A program made the position numbers and the translations under genes. Positions 1 through 7,158 of a stretch of DNA of 10,242 nt are shown one piece after another. The notes under the pieces were generated by a model that was given only the letters and a program-made list of their open reading frames with translations, was not told the origin of the DNA and did no database searches. Numbering within the stretch: position 1 is the first letter of the stretch; the number at the start of each line of letters is the position of its first letter. Where the stretch lies: the NCBI GenBank assembly GCA_031272415.1, contig JAISTU010000079.1, positions 1 through 10,242 of the forward strand, read 5' to 3'. This DNA is from Bacteroidales bacterium. GTDB taxonomy: Bacteria; Bacteroidota; Bacteroidia; Bacteroidales; WCHB1-69.

Positions 1-126
1 GAAAAAATCTACCAAAAAACCGAAAGAGTAGACGGGAAAATGATTGATGTTTTTGGATGCTGAGGGATAATTAAAAAATGTAGATTGCAGGGCAATGGCA
101 TACACCGCGCCCGAAAAAAGGTGCAT
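1..126 (-). other. open frame running off the left window edge; repeat-like, coding status doubtful
   Basis: Downstream of the kinase-AAA gene on the minus strand, an ATG at 126-124 opens a frame with no stop before the window edge. The peptide begins MHLFSGAVYAIALQS and stays open for 42 codons. The same frame is also open further upstream, into the last codons of the kinase-AAA gene. No domain or signal is visible. The composition and the imperfect palindrome inside it suggest a dispersed intergenic repeat that happens to lack stops in this frame. A real short gene continuing beyond the window cannot be excluded. No other gene is visible in 1-170. Confidence 0.2.
90..112. repeat. imperfect GGGC...GCCC palindrome
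   Basis: GGGC at 90-93 pairs with GCCC at 109-112, and a GG/CC pair may form inside, separated by internal mismatches. The GC-rich patch stands out sharply in AT-rich intergenic DNA. It lies about 60 bases past the kinase-AAA stop codon. On the minus strand a run of six T follows, but only after about a dozen other bases, so it is a poor intrinsic terminator. It resembles the short GC palindromes scattered between genes in Bacteroidales, which is recollection rather than a search result. Confidence 0.35.
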
Positions 127-161
127 GGTGAAAGGTACAAGAACGAAAGGGAAAAAATAAT

Positions 162-176
162 CCTCAATTCTCAATT
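162..176. repeat. AATTGAGAATTGAGG-type short repeat overlapping the kinase-AAA stop
   Basis: On the minus strand the kinase-AAA gene ends inside AATTGAGAATTGAGG, and its TGA stop (173-171) is part of this motif. The ATTGAGAAT unit recurs at 4962-4997 in opposite orientation relative to transcription. The shared word is too long and too regular to be ignored, though AT-rich chance matches are possible. It may mark the edge of the intergenic repeat that fills 1-170. Confidence 0.4.
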
Positions 177-1967
177 TAAAAATCCAATCTTTGGACGTTC
201 TTGTTTTATATTTTCCATTTGTGCTTTAATTTGTTCAATTTTTTTGAGGTCGTCTGTGGAAATGCTTGATTTTATGGTTTTTATTATCAATTCTAAATCG
301 TCCATTGTTATTTTTGTATCTTTTCTTTTGCCTTCTTTGTGCTCTTTTATTGTTTTGCGTGATGTTTCATCAACAATCAATTTGATGTCCCCGGAGACAT
401 AGTTCTCTGTAAGCATTGCAAGTCGTTCATAATCAATGGTATCCGTTATTGGGCGGTTTTTGAGATAAAGTTCAAACATTGCACGCCGTGCCTCACGGTC
501 AGGTGGTGGAATATAGAAATGCTTTTCGAGCCGTCCTGCTCGAAGTATTGCTTTATCAATCAAATGCGGCTGATTAGTAGAGCCTATAACAAATACGCCA
601 CTATTACCAATGTTATCTAATTGAGCAAGAAATTCGTTGGTTTCTCCGGCATAATGACTATGTCCTCCGTCTGATATATTTTCACGTGATGGCATCATAG
701 TGCTTATTTCATTGAAATTCAAGATAGTTGGTGCATTTTCTTTTGCGTTATCAAATATTTTCCTAATCTTTTCTTGCGTACCATGTATGTAAACACTTGC
801 GATGTCTGAAGGATTTATATCTACAAAATTATATCCTGTTTCTTCGGCAAATTTTTTGGCAAAAAAAGTTTTTCCACAGCCCGGAGGTCCGTAAAGGAGC
901 ATTCCATTAGGCAAAGCCAACTGATGAAGTCGGTATAATTCAGGGTTGCGTAACATATCTATCACATCGGATTGGAGTTTTTTTTTCAATTCTTGCATCC
1001 CCGCTATGGCGGCAAAACCTGCTAATTTGTTTTCTTCCACAGTCGTATTAGCAGGGGCAACAAACTCTTTCCATGGAGTACTTTTTTGATTTGTCAATGC
1101 TTGTAAAAAAAGTTGTGCGTTCTTAAATCGCTGTTCGGGGTCATTTTGCAATGCTTGTTCTAACACATTTAAAATAGAATCGTCAAAATCTATAATTTGT
1201 CCGACAATGTTGGGAAAAAGCAACGGCTCTTGACGCTGGTCAAGCAAAGATGTGGCAAAATTTGTCTCCATATTTGATGTTTCAGACGCAATTTTGTTGA
1301 TTTTCCACGGCAACTTTCCAAACAACATTTGATACATTACTACACCGACAGAATATAAATCGGATTGGGGTAAAAATATATTTTTTGTAATACACTCATT
1401 TGCAACATATTGTATGGAATTGATGGGAAGTTTATATTCTTTTTGCGATTGATTGATTGTTCGAGCATAACCAAAATCAATAATTTTAGCAACAGATGTT
1501 TCGGCAGCAAGGTCAAGCATAATGTTTTGTGGTGTAATTTCATTGTGGATAATCGCATTCGGCAATGAATGCAGGTACGATAAGCCTTTTAACACATCCG
1601 ACAATATATGACGGATGTCGTAGAGAGTAAAAATCGACTCATGTGCAAGTCGTTCTAACAAGGTTTCGCCAACAATAAATTCTTCCATTAAATAGAGGTA
1701 TTTACAATTATTTATCACTGTTTCCCCGCTGTCGTGATAGGCAACGATATTGGGATGTTTAATTGTTTTAAGTAATTCTATCGCAAGTAGATTCGCATTA
1801 TTGTCAAAATTTGCCTGATTGAGTTGTGTAGTATTAAACAATTTGAGAAAATACAATTTATTGTTGCTACCACGCACACGGTAGGTTTCAGCATTTTTAC
1901 TCTTTTTGATAAAAAGCAAAACTGTGTATTTCCCAGCGAAAAGGCTATTTTTTTGTAGTATTGACAT
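171..1967 (-). CDS. Ser/Thr protein kinase-like domain fused to AAA+ ATPase
   Basis: A 598-residue cytoplasmic protein with no signal peptide or membrane helix. Residues about 10-295 form a eukaryotic-like kinase fold: K42 in LYFLK, helix-C E64, DFG at 164-166 and DLYSVGVVMYQML after it. The glycine-rich loop has lost its glycines, and the catalytic loop reads H141-N142-E143, with ITPQN following, so the usual catalytic Asp is Glu. Residues about 315-570 form a classic AAA module related to Cdc48/FtsH: Walker A GPPGCGKT (360-367), pore-loop-like YIHG (393-396), Walker B region ILNFNE (415-420), sensor-1 N465, and R476/R479 in LRAGRLEK as arginine-finger candidates. Walker B Asp is Asn419. A charged helical tail follows. 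It lies 101 bases after the Hsp70 gene, the longest gap inside the Hsp70 cassette. The start is the first in-frame ATG and leaves a complete kinase N-lobe. The architecture is certain; whether either domain is active is not. Confidence 0.92.
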   Translation of the reverse strand: MSILQKNSLFAGKYTVLLFIKKSKNAETYRVRGSNNKLYFLKLFNTTQLNQANFDNNANLLAIELLKTIKHPNIVAYHDSGETVINNCKYLYLMEEFIVGETLLERLAHESIFTLYDIRHILSDVLKGLSYLHSLPNAIIHNEITPQNIMLDLAAETSVAKIIDFGYARTINQSQKEYKLPINSIQYVANECITKNIFLPQSDLYSVGVVMYQMLFGKLPWKINKIASETSNMETNFATSLLDQRQEPLLFPNIVGQIIDFDDSILNVLEQALQNDPEQRFKNAQLFLQALTNQKSTPWKEFVAPANTTVEENKLAGFAAIAGMQELKKKLQSDVIDMLRNPELYRLHQLALPNGMLLYGPPGCGKTFFAKKFAEETGYNFVDINPSDIASVYIHGTQEKIRKIFDNAKENAPTILNFNEISTMMPSRENISDGGHSHYAGETNEFLAQLDNIGNSGVFVIGSTNQPHLIDKAILRAGRLEKHFYIPPPDREARRAMFELYLKNRPITDTIDYERLAMLTENYVSGDIKLIVDETSRKTIKEHKEGKRKDTKITMDDLELIIKTIKSSISTDDLKKIEQIKAQMENIKQERPKIGFLN

Positions 1968-2068
1968 TAGTATAAATTTATTTTAATGATTGAATTAAAG
2001 TTTTCTATTCATGATAACAGTTATTTGTTCCTGTTTTGGCATAAAAATACATTTTTTTCAATTAAAAA
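1968..2068 (-). other. 101-base leader between Hsp70 and kinase-AAA genes
   Basis: AT-rich gap with no TAnnTTTG box on the minus strand and no GC-rich hairpin. A perfect but weak five-base inverted repeat (AACAG/CTGTT, 2016-2020 and 2031-2035) is the only structure seen. No Shine-Dalgarno sequence precedes the ATG. Read-through from the Hsp70 gene is the simplest explanation for expression of the kinase-AAA gene. Confidence 0.4.
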
Positions 2069-4597
2069 TTAAACAACTGTATTATCCCATTCTCCAAACT
2101 CTCCTTTATCTATTCTCAACTCCCAAATGGCAGCAAGGACAGATCTTAATGATTGATTTTGACCATTGTCAATCATTTTCAATCCTTGGTCTATCAATGC
2201 TTTTGCTTTGGCTTTATCTTTCCACCGCAAAGAATGAAAATTGGTATTATAATAGTAAATCGCCTCAACATACCACTGACCACCTGAAAGTTGATTGTAA
2301 AGTGTTACAGAATAACTATGCAATTCAGCGATCAACCTTTTTGCATCTACTTTGTTTTTATTTTTGATGACCATTTCTATCTGTATTTTTGATGCTTTCA
2401 AATATGCTTCTACATTGGTCGTATCTTCACCATGATATTTCATTTCTTTAGAAAACTCTTCCAAAGCAGAGTATCCTTGTCTCAATTCTTCTTCTATTTT
2501 TGAAAATTCGTTTTCTTTTTTCAATTCCTCAATTTCCAATAACTCCTTACGCAGTTCGTTTAAAATTCTCATACACCCGTCCGGACTGCCTTCTTCATTT
2601 TTCAATTGATTTTCAAGATTTTCAAGATTTTCTAAAATGTTAGTTGTATTGCATTCTGCTGCTTCTTGTTTGGCATTTTTAATTTTTTTTGTCAGTTCGC
2701 TTGCATCAGGTGTTGTTGTTTCTTTGACAGGAATATCCAACTCCTCAGTATAGTCTATGGCAGGAAAATAAGCACTGAATTTCATTAAACCCGATTTATC
2801 TACTTTTATTGTAATATCCAAAGTGCTACCTTCCGGAATAAGAGATGGTATTTTTTCACCTGTAATGATGACCTCAAATATCGGATTATTAAGTTCAGGA
2901 TTTGTCCCTTTGGCATTGTATTCGCCTTCGTAAATGGGAATACAAATAGTGTCTTCTATCATTCCGGGGCGTAATATACTACGCGTTCTTAATCCGTTTG
3001 TTACACCGATAGCAGGATAACGTTTATTCTTTTCTAATCCTTTGACAGGAAAAATCAAATTCTTTTCTTCTTCAGGAAAATATTTGACAATACAAACATG
3101 ACTTGGCAACACTTGCATACCGTCCAAGCCGCCTATGCCTTGCAGAATATTGAAACTGCTCGGCTCACAATCAATGCGATTACCTTGATTATCACATACA
3201 TTAAGGACAAATATATTTGAGCAATTTTCTTGTAAATCAACTTCCAAAAGAGAACCTTTTGCTCCCGTTTTGGTTCTTGGGCTATTCCAACCGCCATCAG
3301 AGCGGTATAATTCAATAAAAATCTCATCAGGTATATTGCCTTTTGATTTGTCTTTTAGGATTTTTATATTGACCAATTCTGTTTTTTCCGCAGATACTGC
3401 TTCGTATTTTATTTCGAGTTGCAATTTGGTTTCATCGCGGGTTTGATTTTGAATTTCGGGGGCAACATCAATTGTGGAGGCATATAATGCTGCTCCCTTT
3501 GCCACAACCGTCATAGGGTCAACAGAAGGATCAACATTTGGCGTAATTTGCAGGCGTAACATTTGCCGCAAAATCGGCGAGTGAGTAGGACCGCCAACCA
3601 AAATCAATTTATGTAAGTCGCTGCCATTGAGATTATTACGTTTAAGTAGATTTTGAGTAATATCAATTGCTTTTTGAAAAATGGGGGCAATCACCTTCTC
3701 CAAATCCTTATCGGTTATCACAATGTCAATTTCAGGTTCTTCACCATTTGTGTCCTCAAAAGGCAAATCACCAAGATTGCTCAAAATGGTGTATGAATTA
3801 GTAAATGAAAGTTGATTTTTTGCTTCTTCTGCATAACGTTTTACGGTAGCGCGTAGCAATTGTTTTTTATTGGCATCTTTTAAAATGTTATCAATACTGT
3901 AATGGCTTTGTAAATAAGGAATTATAATTTGGTCAACAATAGCCTCATCTAAATTTTTGCCTCCGAGCCAATTGTCTCCTGCCGTATCTTTGACGGACAA
4001 AATACCTTCCTCTGACTTGACAAGGGCGGCATCAAAAGTGCCACCGCCAAAGTCAAATACCAACCAAAAGCCGTCTTTTGATTGTTTACTCAGTCCATAA
4101 GCGGTCGCAGCCGCAACTGGCTCTTGCAAAAGTTGTACTTGTTGAAAGCCTGCTAATTTTGCTGCCTGCATGGTTGCCTCTTTTTGTTGATTGCCGAATT
4201 TTGCAGGAACGGTAATTACAATAGAGAACAATTCCTCGTCTTGTATCAATGTTTTGAGTTTTTTGAGTACTTCTGCCGAAAGTTCCGTAGAAGTGAAACT
4301 TTTGCCCATATTGACACAATCGTAAGTGTGTGTTGTCCCCATTGTTCGTTTAAATTCAATAAAAGTATTGGTTTTACTTGCCTCAAAAGTTTTCAAACTG
4401 CGGACAGTTTCGTTTTGTAGTACATTTAACGCTGCATCGCCTATCAAGACATCTTTACGCTTATTGAAACTTACACAGGACGGTATAGTATCTTTCAACT
4501 TATCCGATTTTCTAACAACAGGAACTCCGTTTTCCATTCTTGCTATTGAAGAATTGGTTGTTCCCAAATCGATTCCATAGTCTATTTTTGTTCGCAT
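2069..4597 (-). CDS. divergent Hsp70 (DnaK-like) chaperone with extra beta domain and long helical C-terminus
   Basis: An 842-residue cytoplasmic protein, about 200 longer than DnaK. The nucleotide-binding domain (1 to about 380) is intact: phosphate loop GIDLGTTNSS (8-17), K83 in the catalytic-Lys position, PAKFGNQQKEAT (131-142), QEPVAAATAYG (158-168), DFGGGTFD (182-189) and LVGGPTHSPILRQM (333-346). ATPase activity is therefore expected. The DVLLLD-type linker is not seen. Instead, residues about 390-485 form a beta-rich segment containing YRSDGGW (431-437), before a degenerate substrate-binding beta domain (about 490-625). Residues 630-842 are helical and coiled-coil, ending in a K-A-K-A-L-I-x-x-G module (797-805) that also closes other bacterial Hsp70s of this type. 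There is no EEVD-like tail. The gene follows the GrpE-like gene by 33 bases. It is probably a specialised Hsp70 working with its membrane-bound neighbours, in addition to a housekeeping DnaK elsewhere. Confidence 0.95.
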   Translation of the reverse strand: MRTKIDYGIDLGTTNSSIARMENGVPVVRKSDKLKDTIPSCVSFNKRKDVLIGDAALNVLQNETVRSLKTFEASKTNTFIEFKRTMGTTHTYDCVNMGKSFTSTELSAEVLKKLKTLIQDEELFSIVITVPAKFGNQQKEATMQAAKLAGFQQVQLLQEPVAAATAYGLSKQSKDGFWLVFDFGGGTFDAALVKSEEGILSVKDTAGDNWLGGKNLDEAIVDQIIIPYLQSHYSIDNILKDANKKQLLRATVKRYAEEAKNQLSFTNSYTILSNLGDLPFEDTNGEEPEIDIVITDKDLEKVIAPIFQKAIDITQNLLKRNNLNGSDLHKLILVGGPTHSPILRQMLRLQITPNVDPSVDPMTVVAKGAALYASTIDVAPEIQNQTRDETKLQLEIKYEAVSAEKTELVNIKILKDKSKGNIPDEIFIELYRSDGGWNSPRTKTGAKGSLLEVDLQENCSNIFVLNVCDNQGNRIDCEPSSFNILQGIGGLDGMQVLPSHVCIVKYFPEEEKNLIFPVKGLEKNKRYPAIGVTNGLRTRSILRPGMIEDTICIPIYEGEYNAKGTNPELNNPIFEVIITGEKIPSLIPEGSTLDITIKVDKSGLMKFSAYFPAIDYTEELDIPVKETTTPDASELTKKIKNAKQEAAECNTTNILENLENLENQLKNEEGSPDGCMRILNELRKELLEIEELKKENEFSKIEEELRQGYSALEEFSKEMKYHGEDTTNVEAYLKASKIQIEMVIKNKNKVDAKRLIAELHSYSVTLYNQLSGGQWYVEAIYYYNTNFHSLRWKDKAKAKALIDQGLKMIDNGQNQSLRSVLAAIWELRIDKGEFGEWDNTVV
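2609..2635 (-). repeat. three 9-base repeats encoding Leu-Glu-Asn x3
   Basis: Three consecutive copies of a nine-base unit, the last with one or two changes, encode LENLENLEN (residues 655-663) in the coiled-coil part of the Hsp70. It looks like slippage or duplication within a helix and is length-variable in principle. The reading frame is unaffected. Confidence 0.6.
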
Positions 4598-4630
4598 TTT
4601 TTTATGATGTTTTTATTTATTATATTATTT

Positions 4631-5512
4631 TTAATTAACTGAAACTTCTATTTCTGCCGCTTGTATCATTTTATTGTGATAATTGACTTGCGGTTTGATA
4701 ATTTTTGTGATTATAGTAGTGTTTTTTGCCAAATTTTCATTCTCAATGCTGTTAATGATTGTTGCGTTGAGTCCTTCGGTGTAGGGTTTGCCTAACAATT
4801 CAGGCATTTGATAATCATTGGCAATAAGATTGTCTTTGAGTGTGCTTATAGAGCGATTTAACTGTTTCAAACCCTTTGTAGATGCGTCCATTAACGCAAT
4901 ATTCCGTTCCATTAGAGTAATTTCGTCTGCAAGTTTGAGTGCAAGTGAATGGTCTATTTCTAATTGAGAATTGGAAATTGAGTATTGAGAATGATGAGCC
5001 GACAAGGATTGTAAAATTTCGGTATGTTGTGAAAATTGTTGTACCAATTGTTCGTCCACATTTTTTCTCTGTTTTTCCAATTGCAAAATAATATCGGCAC
5101 GATTGGCTCTTTGCTTTCTATACAGCCACGCAAAAAGTGTTACAGCCAACAGCAACAGCACAATACCTCCAATAATGCCTCCTCGCAGAGACATGGCATA
5201 TCGTGTCTCTACAATCGCAATTTTTTGTTTAGTATTTTGCTCATTTTGAGTGATTTTGATGTTCAGACTATCGGCAAGTGTAGCAATTATCCGATTTTGT
5301 ACAGCAACTTGCTGTTGCAAACTATCCATTTTTGCAGTGGATTGCAGAATGCTTTTTGAAAAATCGTTTTTTTGACTTTTTAATTCGTTTTGCAATCGCA
5401 TTACTTGTTGTTGTAAGCGGCAAATAGCAAGGCTATCGCTTGACGCTGATAATCCTTTTACAAAAAATCCTAAAATAATAATTACAAAAATTTGTTTATT
5501 CATGTTTTTCAT
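4631..5512 (-). CDS. single-pass membrane coiled-coil protein with GrpE-like cytoplasmic domain
   Basis: A 293-residue protein. A signal peptide or signal-like helix (1 to about 23, KQIFVIIILGFFVKGLSAS) is followed by a Gln-rich periplasmic coiled coil (about 28-105). One membrane helix (about 112-130) comes next, then basic YRKQR, which places the C-terminus in the cytoplasm. After a second coiled coil (138-170) and a short low-complexity spacer (171-187), residues 188-230 are helical. Residues 235-291 match the GrpE beta domain in pattern: MPELLGKPYTEG for the G-x-P-F/Y motif, then TIITKIIKP and MIQAAEIEV for the T-V-x-x-V...I-R-P-A-x-V-x-V ending. GrpE is the Hsp70 nucleotide-exchange factor, and the next gene 33 bases on is an Hsp70. 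The preceding gene ends 13 bases upstream. The start at 5512 is chosen, but Met4 (5503) is equally possible. The topology is well supported; the GrpE-like call is motif-level inference. Confidence 0.85.
   Translation of the reverse strand: MKNMNKQIFVIIILGFFVKGLSASSDSLAICRLQQQVMRLQNELKSQKNDFSKSILQSTAKMDSLQQQVAVQNRIIATLADSLNIKITQNEQNTKQKIAIVETRYAMSLRGGIIGGIVLLLLAVTLFAWLYRKQRANRADIILQLEKQRKNVDEQLVQQFSQHTEILQSLSAHHSQYSISNSQLEIDHSLALKLADEITLMERNIALMDASTKGLKQLNRSISTLKDNLIANDYQMPELLGKPYTEGLNATIINSIENENLAKNTTIITKIIKPQVNYHNKMIQAAEIEVSVN
4962..4997. repeat. AATTGAGAATTG-type repeat inside the GrpE-like gene
   Basis: The plus strand reads as degenerate tandem copies of ATTGAGAAT (AATTGAGAATTGG, AATTGAGTATTGAGAATG). 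On the coding strand it gives the low-complexity stretch HHSQYSISNSQLEID (residues 173-187), exactly between the coiled coil and the GrpE-like domain. The motif resembles the one at 162-176. An in-frame insertion of an intergenic-type repeat into a tolerant linker is the likely origin. Confidence 0.5.
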
Positions 5513-5525
5513 TGATAAATTTATG

Positions 5526-7139
5526 TTATGAGGGTTGTCTAAAAGTCCACCCTTTATCTATTCTTTCTCTAATTGGAGGAAAGTTGTGAATGTTATTTTT
5601 CCGTTTTATTTTGCGCAATCCCTTTGGCGTTTCTACTATATTTAGAATAATTGCTAACAAAACTGAAATAAAACTACCAATAAATGTCGCAAGCCACCTG
5701 TTGTCAGCGGTATTCCTATACATACTTATTAGCAAACCGATAATGAAGGGAATACAAATTACAACTGACAGGAAAATAATGGATCCTTTTGATGATGAAT
5801 TATTTTCTTTTATCTCCGCACTATCAATTTTAGATAATTTAGCAATTCTTGTAGTTAATCCTATTGTACAACCTATCAATAAAAACCCTATTATCAAAAA
5901 AGTTATATCGCTCCCAGCAGGCAAACCTATGAACAATGATAGAATAAAACATAGTATGATAGGGAGAATAAAATTATTTGCATTATTTATGGCAGAATGA
6001 TATTTTTTGCACCTTTTGCAACGTGGTACCGGAGCATTAACCCACTCATAATATGTCCCAGTATAATCTCTACTTGTTACATGAAACAATTTGCGTTCAT
6101 AGGTACAAGCCTTATCGGGAGTATTTTCCCCACAATACCAACAGAGAGCATAGGCTTTATGAGCGGTAATAATTTCCAAATTCTCTTTTATTCTCTCTGT
6201 TGCTTTTGTTCCTACTGCAATTGATAAAGAATATTTTATAAGAGTTATAACATCATTTACATCCGGAGATGTCTCATTAAAGGAACTTATGCAACAATTT
6301 AACATTTCCTCTGCCAAGCGGTCAGCAATCATTGCATATTCCACATCCTTTTTTCCTAAAAGAGATTTGATATCATCCAATACATTCGCCGTATTCAACT
6401 TCAATTGATTTCCTGCTTTTAGAGCATTATTTTTATCTGTTTGGCATTGATTTTGAGCGATTTGTATTTCTGTATCAATTTTTGCGATACCTTTTTGCGC
6501 AAGTTTTTTTAAAAAATCCTCTTTCGCAACAAAGTTTTGTTCCTTGATAAATTCCACAAATTGGGTAAACAAAAATCTGTCAGATTGTGTACATTCCTCA
6601 TACACCGCATTTAAGAACTTTATTTGCAATTCTTTTGGCGATATTTGATAGGTTACATCGGTAATACTTTCTTTAAAATTTTCCAAAAAATGACTTTCCA
6701 AAAAGAGCAATTGCAGTCTTATAGCCTCCTTTGTTTTACCGCTTAAAAGATATAAAAGAGACAAATTATGAAAAGATGAACAATTTTGAGGACAAATTCC
6801 TGCCTGTTGCACTGAAACTGCCCAAATTTTCTCAGCCGCTACATTATCCTCTGCTTTTAACATTTCAAATGCCTTTTTATCTGTTTCATTGTTTCCCCAA
6901 AACCAAAACAGTGCAGCCAACATTTTGTCGTCATCCAAAACAAGTGTATTGGTAGCAGCGTCAATATCTTCTATTGTCCGTCGCAACGGTGTTATTGACG
7001 GAAAACTGTAATCAACAGGAGTATCGGACGCCGCCTCAATATATTGTTTCAACCAACTACTCTGTCGGGTAATTTCTCTTGCACTCGCTCCCGCAAGCAA
7101 TCCAAGTATTCGATAAGGGTTATTTTTTATGATGTTCAT
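5526..7139 (-). CDS. J-like membrane protein with helical repeats and zinc ribbon, no HPD motif
   Basis: A 537-residue protein. Residues 6-85 (NPYRILGLLAGASAREITRQ, then ALFWFW at 76-81) match the degenerate J-type start found in bacterial Hsp70-associated proteins. The family begins N-P-Y-R-x-L-G and lacks the HPD tripeptide that true DnaJ proteins use to stimulate Hsp70 ATPase. Residues about 90-330 are helical and TPR-like. A split zinc ribbon follows: C333-x2-C336 and C374-x2-C377. Four hydrophobic helices lie at about 388-406, 411-428, 454-473 and 484-502. Basic residues (KGLRKIKRKN, 506-515) after the last helix place the C-terminus in the cytoplasm, so with four helices the J-like part is cytoplasmic too. 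The gene follows the 204-residue gene by 19 bases and precedes the GrpE-like gene by 13. It is probably the membrane-bound co-chaperone of the adjacent Hsp70. Confidence 0.88.
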   Translation of the reverse strand: MNIIKNNPYRILGLLAGASAREITRQSSWLKQYIEAASDTPVDYSFPSITPLRRTIEDIDAATNTLVLDDDKMLAALFWFWGNNETDKKAFEMLKAEDNVAAEKIWAVSVQQAGICPQNCSSFHNLSLLYLLSGKTKEAIRLQLLFLESHFLENFKESITDVTYQISPKELQIKFLNAVYEECTQSDRFLFTQFVEFIKEQNFVAKEDFLKKLAQKGIAKIDTEIQIAQNQCQTDKNNALKAGNQLKLNTANVLDDIKSLLGKKDVEYAMIADRLAEEMLNCCISSFNETSPDVNDVITLIKYSLSIAVGTKATERIKENLEIITAHKAYALCWYCGENTPDKACTYERKLFHVTSRDYTGTYYEWVNAPVPRCKRCKKYHSAINNANNFILPIILCFILSLFIGLPAGSDITFLIIGFLLIGCTIGLTTRIAKLSKIDSAEIKENNSSSKGSIIFLSVVICIPFIIGLLISMYRNTADNRWLATFIGSFISVLLAIILNIVETPKGLRKIKRKNNIHNFPPIRERIDKGWTFRQPS

Positions 7140-7158
7140 AAGAATTTATTTTTTTTAT

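Noticed and set aside
2016..2035. Inverted repeat AACAG/CTGTT between the Hsp70 and kinase-AAA genes
   Set aside because: Five A/T-rich base pairs around a ten-base loop, with no following T-run on the minus strand: too weak for a terminator and plausible by chance.
2011..2367. Plus-strand open frame opposite the Hsp70 C-terminus
   Set aside because: It lies antisense to a well-supported Hsp70 gene, has no recognisable domain and no initiation signal, and its hydrophobic-aromatic composition is what AT-rich antisense frames give.
5590..6000. 136-codon plus-strand frame with membrane-like peptide
   Set aside because: It is the antisense of the hydrophobic four-helix region of the J-like gene, which explains its hydrophobicity.
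171..7139. Calling the cassette an anti-phage defence system
   Set aside because: Kinase, AAA and chaperone genes do occur in defence loci, but no nuclease, toxin, nucleotide-signalling enzyme or mobile-element border is visible here.
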